This document shows positions 8,501 through 16,453 of a DNA stretch of 16,752 nucleotides, in pieces. Below the pieces are notes generated by a model, which saw only the letters and a program-made list of their open reading frames with translations, made no database searches and was not told where the DNA came from. This DNA comes from Paracoccaceae bacterium (GTDB taxonomy: Bacteria > Pseudomonadota > Alphaproteobacteria > Rhodobacterales > Rhodobacteraceae). The position numbers were made by a program, and so were the translations under genes. Within the stretch, counting starts at the first letter, position 1. Each line of letters begins with the position of its first letter. The stretch is from positions 1 through 16,752 of the forward strand of contig JAAEZW010000014.1 in assembly GCA_018222665.1 (NCBI GenBank), in the 5' to 3' direction.

Positions 8501-8529
8501 TTGACCGCCATGGCCGCTTTGCCTATTTA
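8501..8529 (+). promoter_or_regulatory. Predicted sigma70-like promoter of the glyQ operon
   Basis: TTGACC (8501-8506), a 17-base spacer and TATTTA (8524-8529) give a good housekeeping promoter. The predicted start near 8536 leaves a leader of about 31 bases before glyQ, with AAGG (8553-8556) as a weak ribosome binding site. Confidence 0.65.
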
Positions 8530-8566
8530 GGGGCAAATCGCGCCGCATGAATAAGGTTTCAACGCT

Positions 8567-9490
8567 ATGACAATTGAAAAACCTAAATCTTTTCAAGAAA
8601 TTATTCTAAGATTGCAAAATTACTGGGCGGCCAAGGGATGCGCCGTTTTGCAACCGTATGATATGGAAGTGGGCGCGGGCACGTTTCACCCTGCGACAAC
8701 CTTGCGCTCGCTGGGCGCGCGGCCTTGGGCAGCGGCCTATGTGCAACCTTCTCGGCGACCCACTGATGGCCGCTATGGAGAAAACCCAAACCGGTTGCAG
8801 CATTATTACCAATATCAAGTTTTGATCAAACCAAGCCCCCCTGATTTGCAGGATCAATATCTGGGGTCGCTTGAGGCGATTGGAATCGATATGGCACTAC
8901 ATGACATCCGTTTTGTCGAGGATGACTGGGAAAGCCCCACATTGGGTGCCTGGGGCCTTGGGTGGGAAGTGTGGTGTGACGGCATGGAAGTCAGCCAATT
9001 CACATATTTCCAACAGGTTGGTGGGCATGATTGCCACCCTGTGTCTGGTGAGTTGACCTATGGTTTGGAACGCTTGGCCATGTACGTCTTGGGCGTTGAT
9101 CACGTCATGGATATGCCGTTTAACGATCCCGATGCGCCCATTGCGTTGAAATATGGTGATGTTTTCAAACAAACAGAACAGGAATACGCGCGCTGGAATT
9201 TCGATATAGCGAACACCGAAGTTTTGCTGCGTCATTTCGAAGAGGCCGAGGCCGAGTGTCAGGCCATTCTGGATCAGGAACACATCGATCCCAAAACATC
9301 CAAACGCATCATCATGGCGCATCCCGCATATGATCAATGCATCAAGGCAAGCCACATCTTTAACCTTCTGGATGCACGTGGTGTAATTTCCGTGACCGAA
9401 CGACAGGCCTATATCGGGCGCGTGCGCAGTTTGGCGAAAAAATGTGCTGATGCCTTTGTCCTGACCGAAGCGGGGGGATACACGGCATGA
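8567..9490 (+). CDS. glyQ: Glycyl-tRNA synthetase alpha subunit
   Basis: GlyQ is the catalytic subunit of the bacterial alpha2beta2 glycyl-tRNA synthetase, a class II enzyme that activates glycine and charges tRNA-Gly. The 307-residue protein is nearly entirely conserved family sequence. [17 protein letters not shown] (9-25) is the N-terminal helix. The motif 2 region has [19 protein letters not shown] (44-62), [14 protein letters not shown] (63-76) and [27 protein letters not shown] (118-136) follows, and motif 3 is [13 protein letters not shown] (161-173). The ATG at 8567 starts the familiar sequence. The stop shares the bases ATGA with the next gene's start, so translation of the two is likely coupled. 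No key residue is missing. Confidence 0.97.
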   Translation: MTIEKPKSFQEIILRLQNYWAAKGCAVLQPYDMEVGAGTFHPATTLRSLGARPWAAAYVQPSRRPTDGRYGENPNRLQHYYQYQVLIKPSPPDLQDQYLGSLEAIGIDMALHDIRFVEDDWESPTLGAWGLGWEVWCDGMEVSQFTYFQQVGGHDCHPVSGELTYGLERLAMYVLGVDHVMDMPFNDPDAPIALKYGDVFKQTEQEYARWNFDIANTEVLLRHFEEAEAECQAILDQEHIDPKTSKRIIMAHPAYDQCIKASHIFNLLDARGVISVTERQAYIGRVRSLAKKCADAFVLTEAGGYTA

Positions 9491-10002
9491 ACGGACGTTT
9501 CATCGTTTCCGTGATTGTGATCTGTGCCGTCCTTGCGGGGGCTGCGATGTTTTATTTGCAAATCTACGGGTTTTATGACGACGTAAGCGAAACGGATAAC
9601 CGCGTTGTTCTGACCTATGTGGTCACGGGCGCGCCCGAGGAAATTCCTGTATCATCGCTCAGCGCGATTGATGCGGATAGTTCGCCCATTCGCTACCGTG
9701 CGTGTTTCCAAACCGATCAATCCATCGGAATGTTGACCGAAAGTTTTGAGCTGCATCCAGAGGCCGAACCACGGGTCGCCCCCGGCTGGTTTGATTGCTT
9801 TGATGCGGAACAAATTGGAAATGACCTTGCCAGCGGAAATGCGGTGGCATTTTGGGGTCAACGCAATATCGAATACGGGATTGACCGAGTTGTTGCAATT
9901 TATGCTGATGGACGTGGATACGTCTGGCACGAAGTGAACGACTGTGGTGACAAATTATATGACGGATCACCCAAAGATCCAAATTGCCCTGAAAGGGACT
10001 AA
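9487..10002 (+). CDS. Small membrane-anchored protein between glyQ and glyS (DUF6446-like)
   Basis: This 171-residue protein has one N-terminal hydrophobic segment (about residues 5-24, [19 protein letters not shown]). It could act as a signal anchor or uncleaved signal, with the remaining 145 residues outside the cytoplasm. The rest is acidic and contains four cysteines (in YRACFQ, WFDCFD, VNDCGD and PNCPE) that could form disulfides in the periplasm. I recall a family annotated DUF6446 in this position in Rhodobacterales; I am not certain, and no function is known to me. Its start overlaps the glyQ stop (ATGA) and its stop is 2 bases before the glyS start. It is therefore co-translated with both synthetase subunits. 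It has no feature of a tRNA-binding or aminoacylation domain. Confidence 0.75.
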   Translation: MNGRFIVSVIVICAVLAGAAMFYLQIYGFYDDVSETDNRVVLTYVVTGAPEEIPVSSLSAIDADSSPIRYRACFQTDQSIGMLTESFELHPEAEPRVAPGWFDCFDAEQIGNDLASGNAVAFWGQRNIEYGIDRVVAIYADGRGYVWHEVNDCGDKLYDGSPKDPNCPERD

Positions 10003-10004
10003 GT

Positions 10005-12095
10005 ATGCCAAACCTATTGATTGAACTTTTCTCAGAAGAAATTCCTGCGCGCATGCAACGCCGTGCCGCAGAAGATTTGAAAAAATTGATCACAAACGGG
10101 ATGGTCGATGCAGGGCTGACCTATGCAGGTGCGGCCGCCTTTTCAACACCGCGCCGACTGACACTGGCAGTTGAAGATGTGCTAAGCGAAAGCCCCACGG
10201 TGCGTGAAGAACGCAAAGGCCCGCGTGTGGACGCCCCTGAAAAAGCGATCGAGGGGTTTTTGCGCGGTGCAGGGCTAAGCAAAGATCAACTTGAGGTGCG
10301 GGACGAAAAAAAGGGTCAGGTGTATTTCGCAACCATCGAAAAACCAGGCCGTCCAGCAGCCGCCATCATTGCCGAAGTATTAGAGCACGCCATTCGCAAT
10401 TTCCCATGGCCAAAATCAATGCGCTGGGGGGCAGGTTCCCTACGCTGGGTGCGTCCACTTCATTCAATCATTTGCGTGCTAAGCGATGATGTGGATGCGA
10501 CAGTTGTCCCGGTGAATATTGATGGCATTGAAAGTGGCAACCAAACCATGGGGCATCGGTTCATGTCATCGGGTGCGCCGATTATTGTATCTGGGTTTGA
10601 CGATTATGCGGCAACTCTCAAAAAGGAATACGTTATTCTGGACCCAGAAGAGCGCGCGCAAATGATTTGGCAGGACGCCACGAACATCGCATTTGCAAGT
10701 GGTCTAGACGTCGTCGAGGATGCAGGGTTATTGGCAGAGGTGTCGGGATTGGTGGAATGGCCGGTGGTGTTGATGGGGGAAATTGACCAAGAATTTTTGG
10801 AACTGCCGCCAGAGGTTTTGCAAACATCGATGCGCGAACATCAGAAATTCTTTTCCGTTCGGGATACGAAATCGGGCAAAATCACCCGCTTTATCACCGT
10901 TGCGAACCGCGAAACCGCGGATCAGGGCGCAACCATTCTTGCGGGCAATCAAAAGGTTCTGTCGGCACGTTTGGCCGATGCGAAATTCTTTTGGGAAAAT
11001 GATTTGCGCGTCGCGCAGAACGATGGACTAAACGCGTGGACCGCGCGATTGGAAAATGTGACGTTCCACAATAAGTTGGGTAGCCAAAAGGACCGGATTG
11101 ATCGCATTGTTGCTCTTGCGGGTGATCTGTCCACTGCGACATCTGCGGATGCTGGATTGGCACAAAAGGCCGCGGGTATCGCCAAGGCGGACCTGTCCTC
11201 GGAAATGGTCTATGAATTCCCTGAATTGCAGGGATTGATGGGCCGCTATTACGCCGAGGCCGCAGGTGTTGAACAAGAGGTTGCCAATGCCTGTGAACAA
11301 CACTGGCAACCGTTGGGACCATCTGATGATGTCCCGACCGAGGATGTGTCTGCGACAGTCGCCCTGGCGGATAAATTGGACACGCTGTGTGGATTTTGGG
11401 CGATTGACGAAAAACCAACAGGATCAAAGGATCCATTCGCCTTGCGTCGTGCAGCATTGGGGATCATTCGGTTGGTGTTGGAAAATCAAATCCGACTGCC
11501 ATTGTTGAACACAGCCGTAGAACACATGGCGCGTTTTGCAAATGTCGAAAATGCATCCGCTGTTGCAACTGATTTGCTGGGCTTCTTCCATGACCGACTA
11601 AAGGTTTATCTGCGTGACCGCGGCATTCGCCATGATGTCATTGACGCCTGCGTGGCGATGGATGGAAATGACGACATCGCGTTACTGGCAAAACGGGCCG
11701 AGGCCCTGTCCGAGTTCCTTGCGTCAGAGGATGGCGAAAACTTGGTCCAAGGGTTCCGTCGTGCGAACAATATTCTGACCCAAGCAGAAGAGAAAGACGG
11801 CGTTGAATATTCGTTTGGCGCGGACGTGAAATTTGCCGAAACCGATGAAGAGCGTGCCCTCTTCGGCGCGCTTGAAACGCAGGGGCCGAAAATTGACGCA
11901 GCCATGCAGGCAGAGGATTTTGCCGCCGCGATGGGGGCAATGGCGGCCCTGCGCGCGCCCGTTGACGCATTTTTTGAAGCGGTTCAGGTGAATTCAGAGA
12001 ATGAAATTGTGCGCCGCAATCGTTTGAACTTATTGTCACAGGTGCGCAATACCTGCGCCCGCGTTGCCGATTTAGGACGGATTGAGGCGGCCTAG
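10005..12095 (+). CDS. glyS: Glycyl-tRNA synthetase beta subunit
   Basis: GlyS is the tRNA-binding subunit that pairs with GlyQ; it recognises and positions tRNA-Gly. At 696 residues it is full length. The start LLIELFSEEIPARMQ is the family hallmark. Further conserved blocks are STPRRLTL (47-54), PKSMRWG, LPPEVLQTSMREHQKFFSV, the HD-like-region segment FHNKLGSQKDR, EFPELQGLMGRYYA and PTGSKDPFALRRAALGIIRL. A C-terminal DALR-like anticodon-binding part includes FRRANNIL and ends in RLNLLSQV. AAGGGA sits about 9 bases before the ATG, overlapping the upstream gene's last codons. It is the last gene of the glyQ operon; a small hairpin follows 11 bases after the TAG stop. Confidence 0.97.
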   Translation: MPNLLIELFSEEIPARMQRRAAEDLKKLITNGMVDAGLTYAGAAAFSTPRRLTLAVEDVLSESPTVREERKGPRVDAPEKAIEGFLRGAGLSKDQLEVRDEKKGQVYFATIEKPGRPAAAIIAEVLEHAIRNFPWPKSMRWGAGSLRWVRPLHSIICVLSDDVDATVVPVNIDGIESGNQTMGHRFMSSGAPIIVSGFDDYAATLKKEYVILDPEERAQMIWQDATNIAFASGLDVVEDAGLLAEVSGLVEWPVVLMGEIDQEFLELPPEVLQTSMREHQKFFSVRDTKSGKITRFITVANRETADQGATILAGNQKVLSARLADAKFFWENDLRVAQNDGLNAWTARLENVTFHNKLGSQKDRIDRIVALAGDLSTATSADAGLAQKAAGIAKADLSSEMVYEFPELQGLMGRYYAEAAGVEQEVANACEQHWQPLGPSDDVPTEDVSATVALADKLDTLCGFWAIDEKPTGSKDPFALRRAALGIIRLVLENQIRLPLLNTAVEHMARFANVENASAVATDLLGFFHDRLKVYLRDRGIRHDVIDACVAMDGNDDIALLAKRAEALSEFLASEDGENLVQGFRRANNILTQAEEKDGVEYSFGADVKFAETDEERALFGALETQGPKIDAAMQAEDFAAAMGAMAALRAPVDAFFEAVQVNSENEIVRRNRLNLLSQVRNTCARVADLGRIEAA

Positions 12096-12106
12096 GCTGC
12101 CTCACC

Positions 12107-12126
12107 CTGCGTCAAACGCAGCTTTT
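12107..12126 (+). terminator. Short intrinsic terminator behind glyS
   Basis: CTGCGT (12107-12112) pairs with ACGCAG (12116-12121) across a CAA loop, followed by CTTTTCCTT. The stem is short and the T tract is interrupted. It is immediately followed by the next gene's promoter, which fits an operon boundary. A second GC-rich near-palindrome spans the glyS stop codon (about 12084-12103). Confidence 0.55.
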
Positions 12127-12128
12127 CC

Positions 12129-12156
12129 TTGATTGATGGTCACACTTCGCTATGCT
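12129..12156 (+). promoter_or_regulatory. Predicted promoter of the PPDK homologue
   Basis: TTGATT (12129-12134), a 16-base spacer and TATGCT (12151-12156) resemble alphaproteobacterial sigma70 promoters. The predicted start near 12163 leaves a leader of about 17 bases and excludes the in-frame TTG at 12129 as a start codon. Confidence 0.5.
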
Positions 12157-12179
12157 GCGGCGAGACGATTAACGCCGCA

Positions 12180-14720
12180 ATGCAGCACGATATGCCGACG
12201 ATTGACCTGATCACACCAACCGCAACAATCGCGACACCAACCCATGGTGGTCGCGCAAAATGTCTTCAACGTCTGGTACGTTTGGATTTGCCTGTTCCGT
12301 CAACTGTTGCCCTATCTTTTGAAATGGTGAAATCCATTGCGGCAGGCCATAAACCCGATTTGGACGCGATCCTAAATCAGTTTTCGCCTGATGATATTTT
12401 GTGTGTGCGCCCATCCTCTGAAAGTGTGGATTGGGGGGGACCAAGTGCGATTTTGAACATCGGCATGAACGATGCACGTTATGTCGAACTGTCCGATAAA
12501 TTGGGCCAAGAGGCCGCGGTTGATCTTTATCTGCGGTTTGTTCAATCTTATTCGATCAATGTGGCCCGTTTGGATCCAGACGCATTTGAACATATCGAGG
12601 GCCAAGATCAGGCGGCATTAGCCGCGGCACTGCATGCCTATTCTGACGAAACAGGCGAAGAATTCCCGCAGCGTATTTCGGATCAACTGACAGAAGTTTT
12701 GCGTTCAATGTCGCGTGCATGGGAGGGGACAACCGCGCGCCTGCTGCGCGAAGCGAAAGGCGCGCCTGCAGATGCAGGCTTGGGTTTGGTTGTGCAAAAA
12801 ATGGCCTTTGGCATTGGTCAGGGTGAAAGCGGTTCTGGTGTCCTGCAACTGGTGGATGGCTATACAGGCGAAGAGCGCATCATGGGACGCTATGCCCGCC
12901 AAAGTCAGGGGCGCGATGCGCTGGAACAACATCGTAAGGCATTGTTCCTTGCGCATGATCCGCGCGGTCCCTCACTTCAGGATAGTGAGCCTGAAATTTT
13001 CGCAAAATTGGTTGAACAGGCCAAGCTGATGCGACATCGCCTGCGTGAAGAAATGCAGATTGAATTCACCATTCAAAATGGCGAATTGTTCATTTTGGAT
13101 GGTGTTCGTGTCAATCGTCGTGCGAATGCGGCCATGCGGATTGCGGTCAAACTGGCCGAAGATGGGATCATTCCGCAGCAAGAGGCACTCATGCGCATTG
13201 ACCCACGTGCGCTCGGCGAATTGTTGCACAGACAGATCGATCCAGAGGCGAAACGCGATGTTTTGGCCACCGCTGTTGCCGCCAGTCCGGGTGCCGCCAG
13301 TGGCAAGATTGTGTTTGATGCCCTCACGGCCCAAGCGCATGCAGCGCGTGGTGAGGCGTGTATTTTGGTGCGTCGTGAAACGAGCCCAGAGGATATTCGC
13401 GGCATGCACGCGGCTGCGGGTGTGTTGACAGAACGTGGTGGAATGACCAGCCACGCGGCTGTGATCGGGCGGGGCATCGGATTGCCCTGCGTGGTTGGGG
13501 CATCAGATATTAAATTTCAACCATCCAAAAAACGCATGACAACGCCAGATGGTCGCACATTTGCCGAAGGCGACATCATCACCATTGATGGAACGAATGG
13601 TCAGGTTTTGGCAGGTCAGCCAAAGATGGTGGAAGCCGCACTGGACGATAGTTTTCAGACCTTCATGAAATGGGCTGCCGAGAACTGCGATATTCGCGTG
13701 CGCGCAAATGCCGATACACCGCGGGACGCGCAGACCGCGCGCAATTTCGATGCGCAGGGCATTGGGCTATGCCGTACGGAACACATGTTCTTTGATGTTG
13801 ATCGATTGACAGTGATGCGTGAAATGATTTTCGCGGATGCGGCGCATGATCGACGTTCCGTTTTGGACCGTTTGTTGCCGATGCAGCGGGCCGATTTCAT
13901 CGAATTGTTCCGTATCATGCGGGGGTTGCCAGTATGCATTCGCCTTTTTGATCCGCCCTTGCATGAATTTTTGCCAACCGATCGGGCGGGGTTGCTGAAT
14001 CTGGCCGAGGCATTGGATTTGCCCCTGTCCACCGTGACACAGCGGGTCGAATCGATGGGTGAATACAACCCCATGTTGGGCATGCGGGGTGTTCGATTGG
14101 GCATCAAGGTGCCAGAGATTTACGAAATGCAGGCGCGTGCGATTTTTGAGGCAACTGTTGAATCTGCCCAAGACGGCGAAACAGTTGTGCCCGAAATAAT
14201 GATCCCCTTGGTCAGTGCCAAGCGCGAGGTCGAGTTGGTGCGCAATCGCATTGACGCGGTTGCCGCTGCCGTGCGCAATGAACGCGGCACGGATTTCACC
14301 TATAAATTGGGGGTCATGGTGGAAACACCGCGCGCGACCCTGCGCGCAGATGATATTGCACAGCATTCGGCATTTTTAAGCTTTGGTACAAACGACTTAA
14401 CACAAATGACCTATGGGTTGTCGCGCGATGATGCGGGCCGCTTTATGTCCGATTATGTGAACCAAGGCGTGTTTCCAGAGGATCCGTTCCACACCCTAGA
14501 TACAGAAGGGGTAGGGGAATTGTTGCGCATCGGCGTTGATCGTGCGCGACAGGTTGATCCCGAAATTGTTTTGTCGATTTGTGGGGAACATGGCGGTAGC
14601 CCTGAATCCATCGCATTTTGTCGTCAGATTGGAATGGATTACGTATCCTGTTCGCCGTTCCGCGTCCCGGTTGCAAAGCTTGCTGCAGCGCAACTTGCCA
14701 TTGCAAGCAAAACAGGCTAA
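12180..14720 (+). CDS. ppdK: Pyruvate phosphate dikinase homologue with divergent ATP-grasp domain
   Basis: PPDK interconverts pyruvate, ATP and phosphate with PEP, AMP and pyrophosphate via a phosphohistidine shuttle. From ATG 12180 the protein has 846 residues, a little short for the family (about 870-900). The central swivelling domain is intact: ETSPEDIRGMHAAAG and TERGGMTSHAA with phospho-His425. So is the C-terminal PEP/pyruvate barrel: GIGLCRTEHMFF (527-538), RLFDPPLHEFLP (588-599), PEIMIPLV (671-678), SFGTNDLTQ (734-742) and CGEHGGSPES (801-810, Cys801 the general acid). The N-terminal ATP-grasp domain diverges. The GGKGANLAEM motif reads GGRAKCLQRL, and the SMPGMMDT loop after the VR motif is replaced by ESVDWGGPS. 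The QTR motif that follows EFTI reads DGV (307-309). Dikinase activity is uncertain. An ATG at 12192 is an alternative start. It follows glyS, as ppdK does in some other alphaproteobacteria. Confidence 0.82.
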   Translation: MQHDMPTIDLITPTATIATPTHGGRAKCLQRLVRLDLPVPSTVALSFEMVKSIAAGHKPDLDAILNQFSPDDILCVRPSSESVDWGGPSAILNIGMNDARYVELSDKLGQEAAVDLYLRFVQSYSINVARLDPDAFEHIEGQDQAALAAALHAYSDETGEEFPQRISDQLTEVLRSMSRAWEGTTARLLREAKGAPADAGLGLVVQKMAFGIGQGESGSGVLQLVDGYTGEERIMGRYARQSQGRDALEQHRKALFLAHDPRGPSLQDSEPEIFAKLVEQAKLMRHRLREEMQIEFTIQNGELFILDGVRVNRRANAAMRIAVKLAEDGIIPQQEALMRIDPRALGELLHRQIDPEAKRDVLATAVAASPGAASGKIVFDALTAQAHAARGEACILVRRETSPEDIRGMHAAAGVLTERGGMTSHAAVIGRGIGLPCVVGASDIKFQPSKKRMTTPDGRTFAEGDIITIDGTNGQVLAGQPKMVEAALDDSFQTFMKWAAENCDIRVRANADTPRDAQTARNFDAQGIGLCRTEHMFFDVDRLTVMREMIFADAAHDRRSVLDRLLPMQRADFIELFRIMRGLPVCIRLFDPPLHEFLPTDRAGLLNLAEALDLPLSTVTQRVESMGEYNPMLGMRGVRLGIKVPEIYEMQARAIFEATVESAQDGETVVPEIMIPLVSAKREVELVRNRIDAVAAAVRNERGTDFTYKLGVMVETPRATLRADDIAQHSAFLSFGTNDLTQMTYGLSRDDAGRFMSDYVNQGVFPEDPFHTLDTEGVGELLRIGVDRARQVDPEIVLSICGEHGGSPESIAFCRQIGMDYVSCSPFRVPVAKLAAAQLAIASKTG

Positions 14721-14722
14721 AC

Positions 14723-14741
14723 CCCCGCACAACAATCGGGG
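14723..14741 (+). terminator. Weak hairpin behind the PPDK homologue
   Basis: CCCCG (14723-14727) pairs with CGGGG (14737-14741) across a 9-base loop just after the stop codon. There is no T tract, so it is only a possible terminator. The rest of the 112-base gap shows TATTTT (14804-14809) as a possible -10 for the next gene without a convincing -35. Confidence 0.3.
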
Positions 14742-14832
14742 AGTGGCGCAACCATTCAACATGCGCAGAGTGCATGATTAACCAAGGGACATTCGAAAAC
14801 GCCTATTTTGTGCGACTGAGTGCAACATCAAA

Positions 14833-15456
14833 ATGACACGTCTGATTTCATGTTTTGTGACGATTTTCGTCCTTGCAACCCATGCCTATGCCGAACGCCC
14901 AATTGACCCAATTATGGGTTTAATGCGCCTTGATCAGCAAAAATTTGCGGCCCTTCCTCATGGCGATCTTGGCCCAGTTAACTCCCCCAAGACGGATGCA
15001 GGTGTGTATTCCAAGGCGTATTTGCGTAGTTTGCCTACCGCAAAAGGCGGTAAAGAATGGGCCTGTTTAACCGAAGCGCTCTATTTTGAAGCGCGGGGTG
15101 AAACCGTGAAGGGCCAGTTTGCCGTGGCCGAGGTTATCCTAAACCGTGTTAGCAGCCCGTCGTTCCCTGATACCATCTGCGGTGTGATCAATCAGGGAAC
15201 GGGCCGTAAATTTTCCTGCCAATTTACCTATACCTGTGATGGACGCGCCGAAGTGATCCGCGAACCAAAGGCCTATCAAATGGTGGGCAAGGTGGCCAAA
15301 ATGATGATTGATGGATTGCCGCGCACATTAACGGGTGGGGCGACATTTTATCATACCAAAGCCGTGCGCCCGCGTTGGTCCCGCGCTTTTGAACGCACCG
15401 CGACCATTGGTTTTCATCATTTCTATACGAAACCAGCGCGCGTTTCCCAAAACTAA
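14833..15456 (+). CDS. Exported SleB-type cell wall hydrolase
   Basis: This 207-residue protein has a cleavable signal peptide (1-20, ending THAYA before ERP), so it should act in the periplasm. Residues about 77-198 form a Hydrolase_2 (SleB/CwlJ) domain, a lysozyme-like fold that cuts peptidoglycan glycan strands. The active-site helix is ACLTEALYFEARGE (77-90), whose conserved glutamates include the likely catalytic acid. It is followed by QFAVAEVILNRV (95-106), DTICGVI (113-119), CQFTYTCDG (129-137), and GATFYHTKAVRPRW (169-182) with IGFHHFYT at the end. In roseobacters such proteins are housekeeping wall-remodelling enzymes rather than spore-germination proteins. The ATG at 14833 begins the signal peptide; no strong ribosome binding site is seen. 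It is flanked by unrelated metabolic genes and is probably transcribed alone. Confidence 0.88.
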   Translation: MTRLISCFVTIFVLATHAYAERPIDPIMGLMRLDQQKFAALPHGDLGPVNSPKTDAGVYSKAYLRSLPTAKGGKEWACLTEALYFEARGETVKGQFAVAEVILNRVSSPSFPDTICGVINQGTGRKFSCQFTYTCDGRAEVIREPKAYQMVGKVAKMMIDGLPRTLTGGATFYHTKAVRPRWSRAFERTATIGFHHFYTKPARVSQN

Positions 15457-15511
15457 TTCACACTAGACGCGGTGGCAAAAAAACTGCAAAACCTGTGCGA
15501 AGATTGGGCAT

Positions 15512-15516
15512 AGGAG
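15512..15516 (+). promoter_or_regulatory. Ribosome binding site of folB
   Basis: AGGAG, 7 bases before the ATG at 15524, is the best ribosome binding site in this part of the window and fixes the folB start. The rest of the 67-base gap after the hydrolase gene shows no clear terminator. Confidence 0.7.
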
Positions 15517-15523
15517 CCGACCC

Positions 15524-16441
15524 ATGAATGATGAAACCAGATTGGCATTTGCCCATCCGCTTGAACGTGCAAAAGCCAGTTCAATTTCAACGCAGTATGA
15601 CCGTATTTCGTTACGCGATCTTATTGTCGAAGTTGAAATTGGCGCTTTCCAGTTAGAACGCGGTGTGACCCAGCGGGTCAGTTTCAACATCGTGGTCGAA
15701 GTGCAGCCAATTGAACAACCCATCCTAGACGATGTGGATCGCATCCTGTCCTATGATCGCCTGACCGAGGCGATTGCAATCGAACTGGGTGCGGAACGGC
15801 TGAACCTATTGGAAACTCTGGCGCAACGCATTGCCGATCGCATTTTGTTGGAACCTCAGGCCATTCGTGTCTTTATCCGTATCGAAAAACTGGATCGCGG
15901 CCCAGGTGCCTTGGGCGTTGAAATTGTGCGTGGCGGGCGTGGATATGCCCCCGTTGCCGAACCAGAAGCCGTGCATCCAAACATTTTGTTCATTTCAAAT
16001 TCTGCTTTAGAGGGACAGAATACTGCGGATCTTCTGTCACGATTACATGCGCAAAACGCAGCTATTGTTTTGTGTGTAGAGGCCGTCGAAGGACCGCGCG
16101 CCCACACTGGTGATCCCATTGCACAGGCGCATATAGATTTGCTCTCCGTTGAACAAAATGCATTGATGATTGCGGCGCATTCTGATCATTGTGATGTGGT
16201 TGCAACGCGCACCGAATTGGACTGGGCCATCAAGAATAATCGATTGGCCATTTGGGCACCCACCAAAATGGTTATGGATGCGACGGATACATTTGAAAGT
16301 TATGCGCCAGCGTCACTGGCCATTTGGTTGGGGCAGGAATTGGATGCCAAATCCTGTTCTTTGATTGGTGCTGAAACTGTGGATGGTGTGAACAGCCTGC
16401 AATCAATCACTGATTTTGATATTTCGGCGCTTTACCGATAG
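15524..16441 (+). CDS. folB: Dihydroneopterin aldolase FolB fused to a kinase-fold-like C-terminal domain
   Basis: The N-terminal part (about 25-140) is dihydroneopterin aldolase, which makes 6-hydroxymethyl-7,8-dihydropterin for folate. Visible are ISLRDLIVEVEIGAF (28-42) and Glu45 in QLERG. LSYDRLTEAI (75-84) carries the catalytic-type Tyr77, LLETLAQRIA (95-104) the pterin-anchoring Glu97, and IRIEKLDRGPGALGVEI (118-134) the Lys122. FolB is usually about 120 residues; this protein has 305. The extra part (about 152-305) resembles the C-terminal half of amino-acid-kinase-fold proteins: DPIAQAHIDLLSVEQNALMIA, then AIWAPTKMV, then ASLAIWLGQELDA...IGAETVDGV. The glycine-rich phosphate loop expected near its start is not evident (ILFISNSALEG), so it may not bind ATP. 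The fold assignment is inference. A strong ribosome binding site precedes the start; folP follows 12 bases later, so the two form an operon. Confidence 0.85.
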   Translation: MNDETRLAFAHPLERAKASSISTQYDRISLRDLIVEVEIGAFQLERGVTQRVSFNIVVEVQPIEQPILDDVDRILSYDRLTEAIAIELGAERLNLLETLAQRIADRILLEPQAIRVFIRIEKLDRGPGALGVEIVRGGRGYAPVAEPEAVHPNILFISNSALEGQNTADLLSRLHAQNAAIVLCVEAVEGPRAHTGDPIAQAHIDLLSVEQNALMIAAHSDHCDVVATRTELDWAIKNNRLAIWAPTKMVMDATDTFESYAPASLAIWLGQELDAKSCSLIGAETVDGVNSLQSITDFDISALYR

Positions 16442-16453
16442 GAGCATTCTTGA

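Noticed and set aside
12084..12103. GC-rich near-palindrome across the glyS stop codon as the terminator
   Set aside because: It has no T tract; the hairpin directly downstream, with a T-rich tail, is the better candidate.
12129..12131. TTG as the start of the PPDK homologue
   Set aside because: It forms the -35 element of a predicted promoter, overlaps the region just behind the glyS terminator, and is not followed by family-like sequence.
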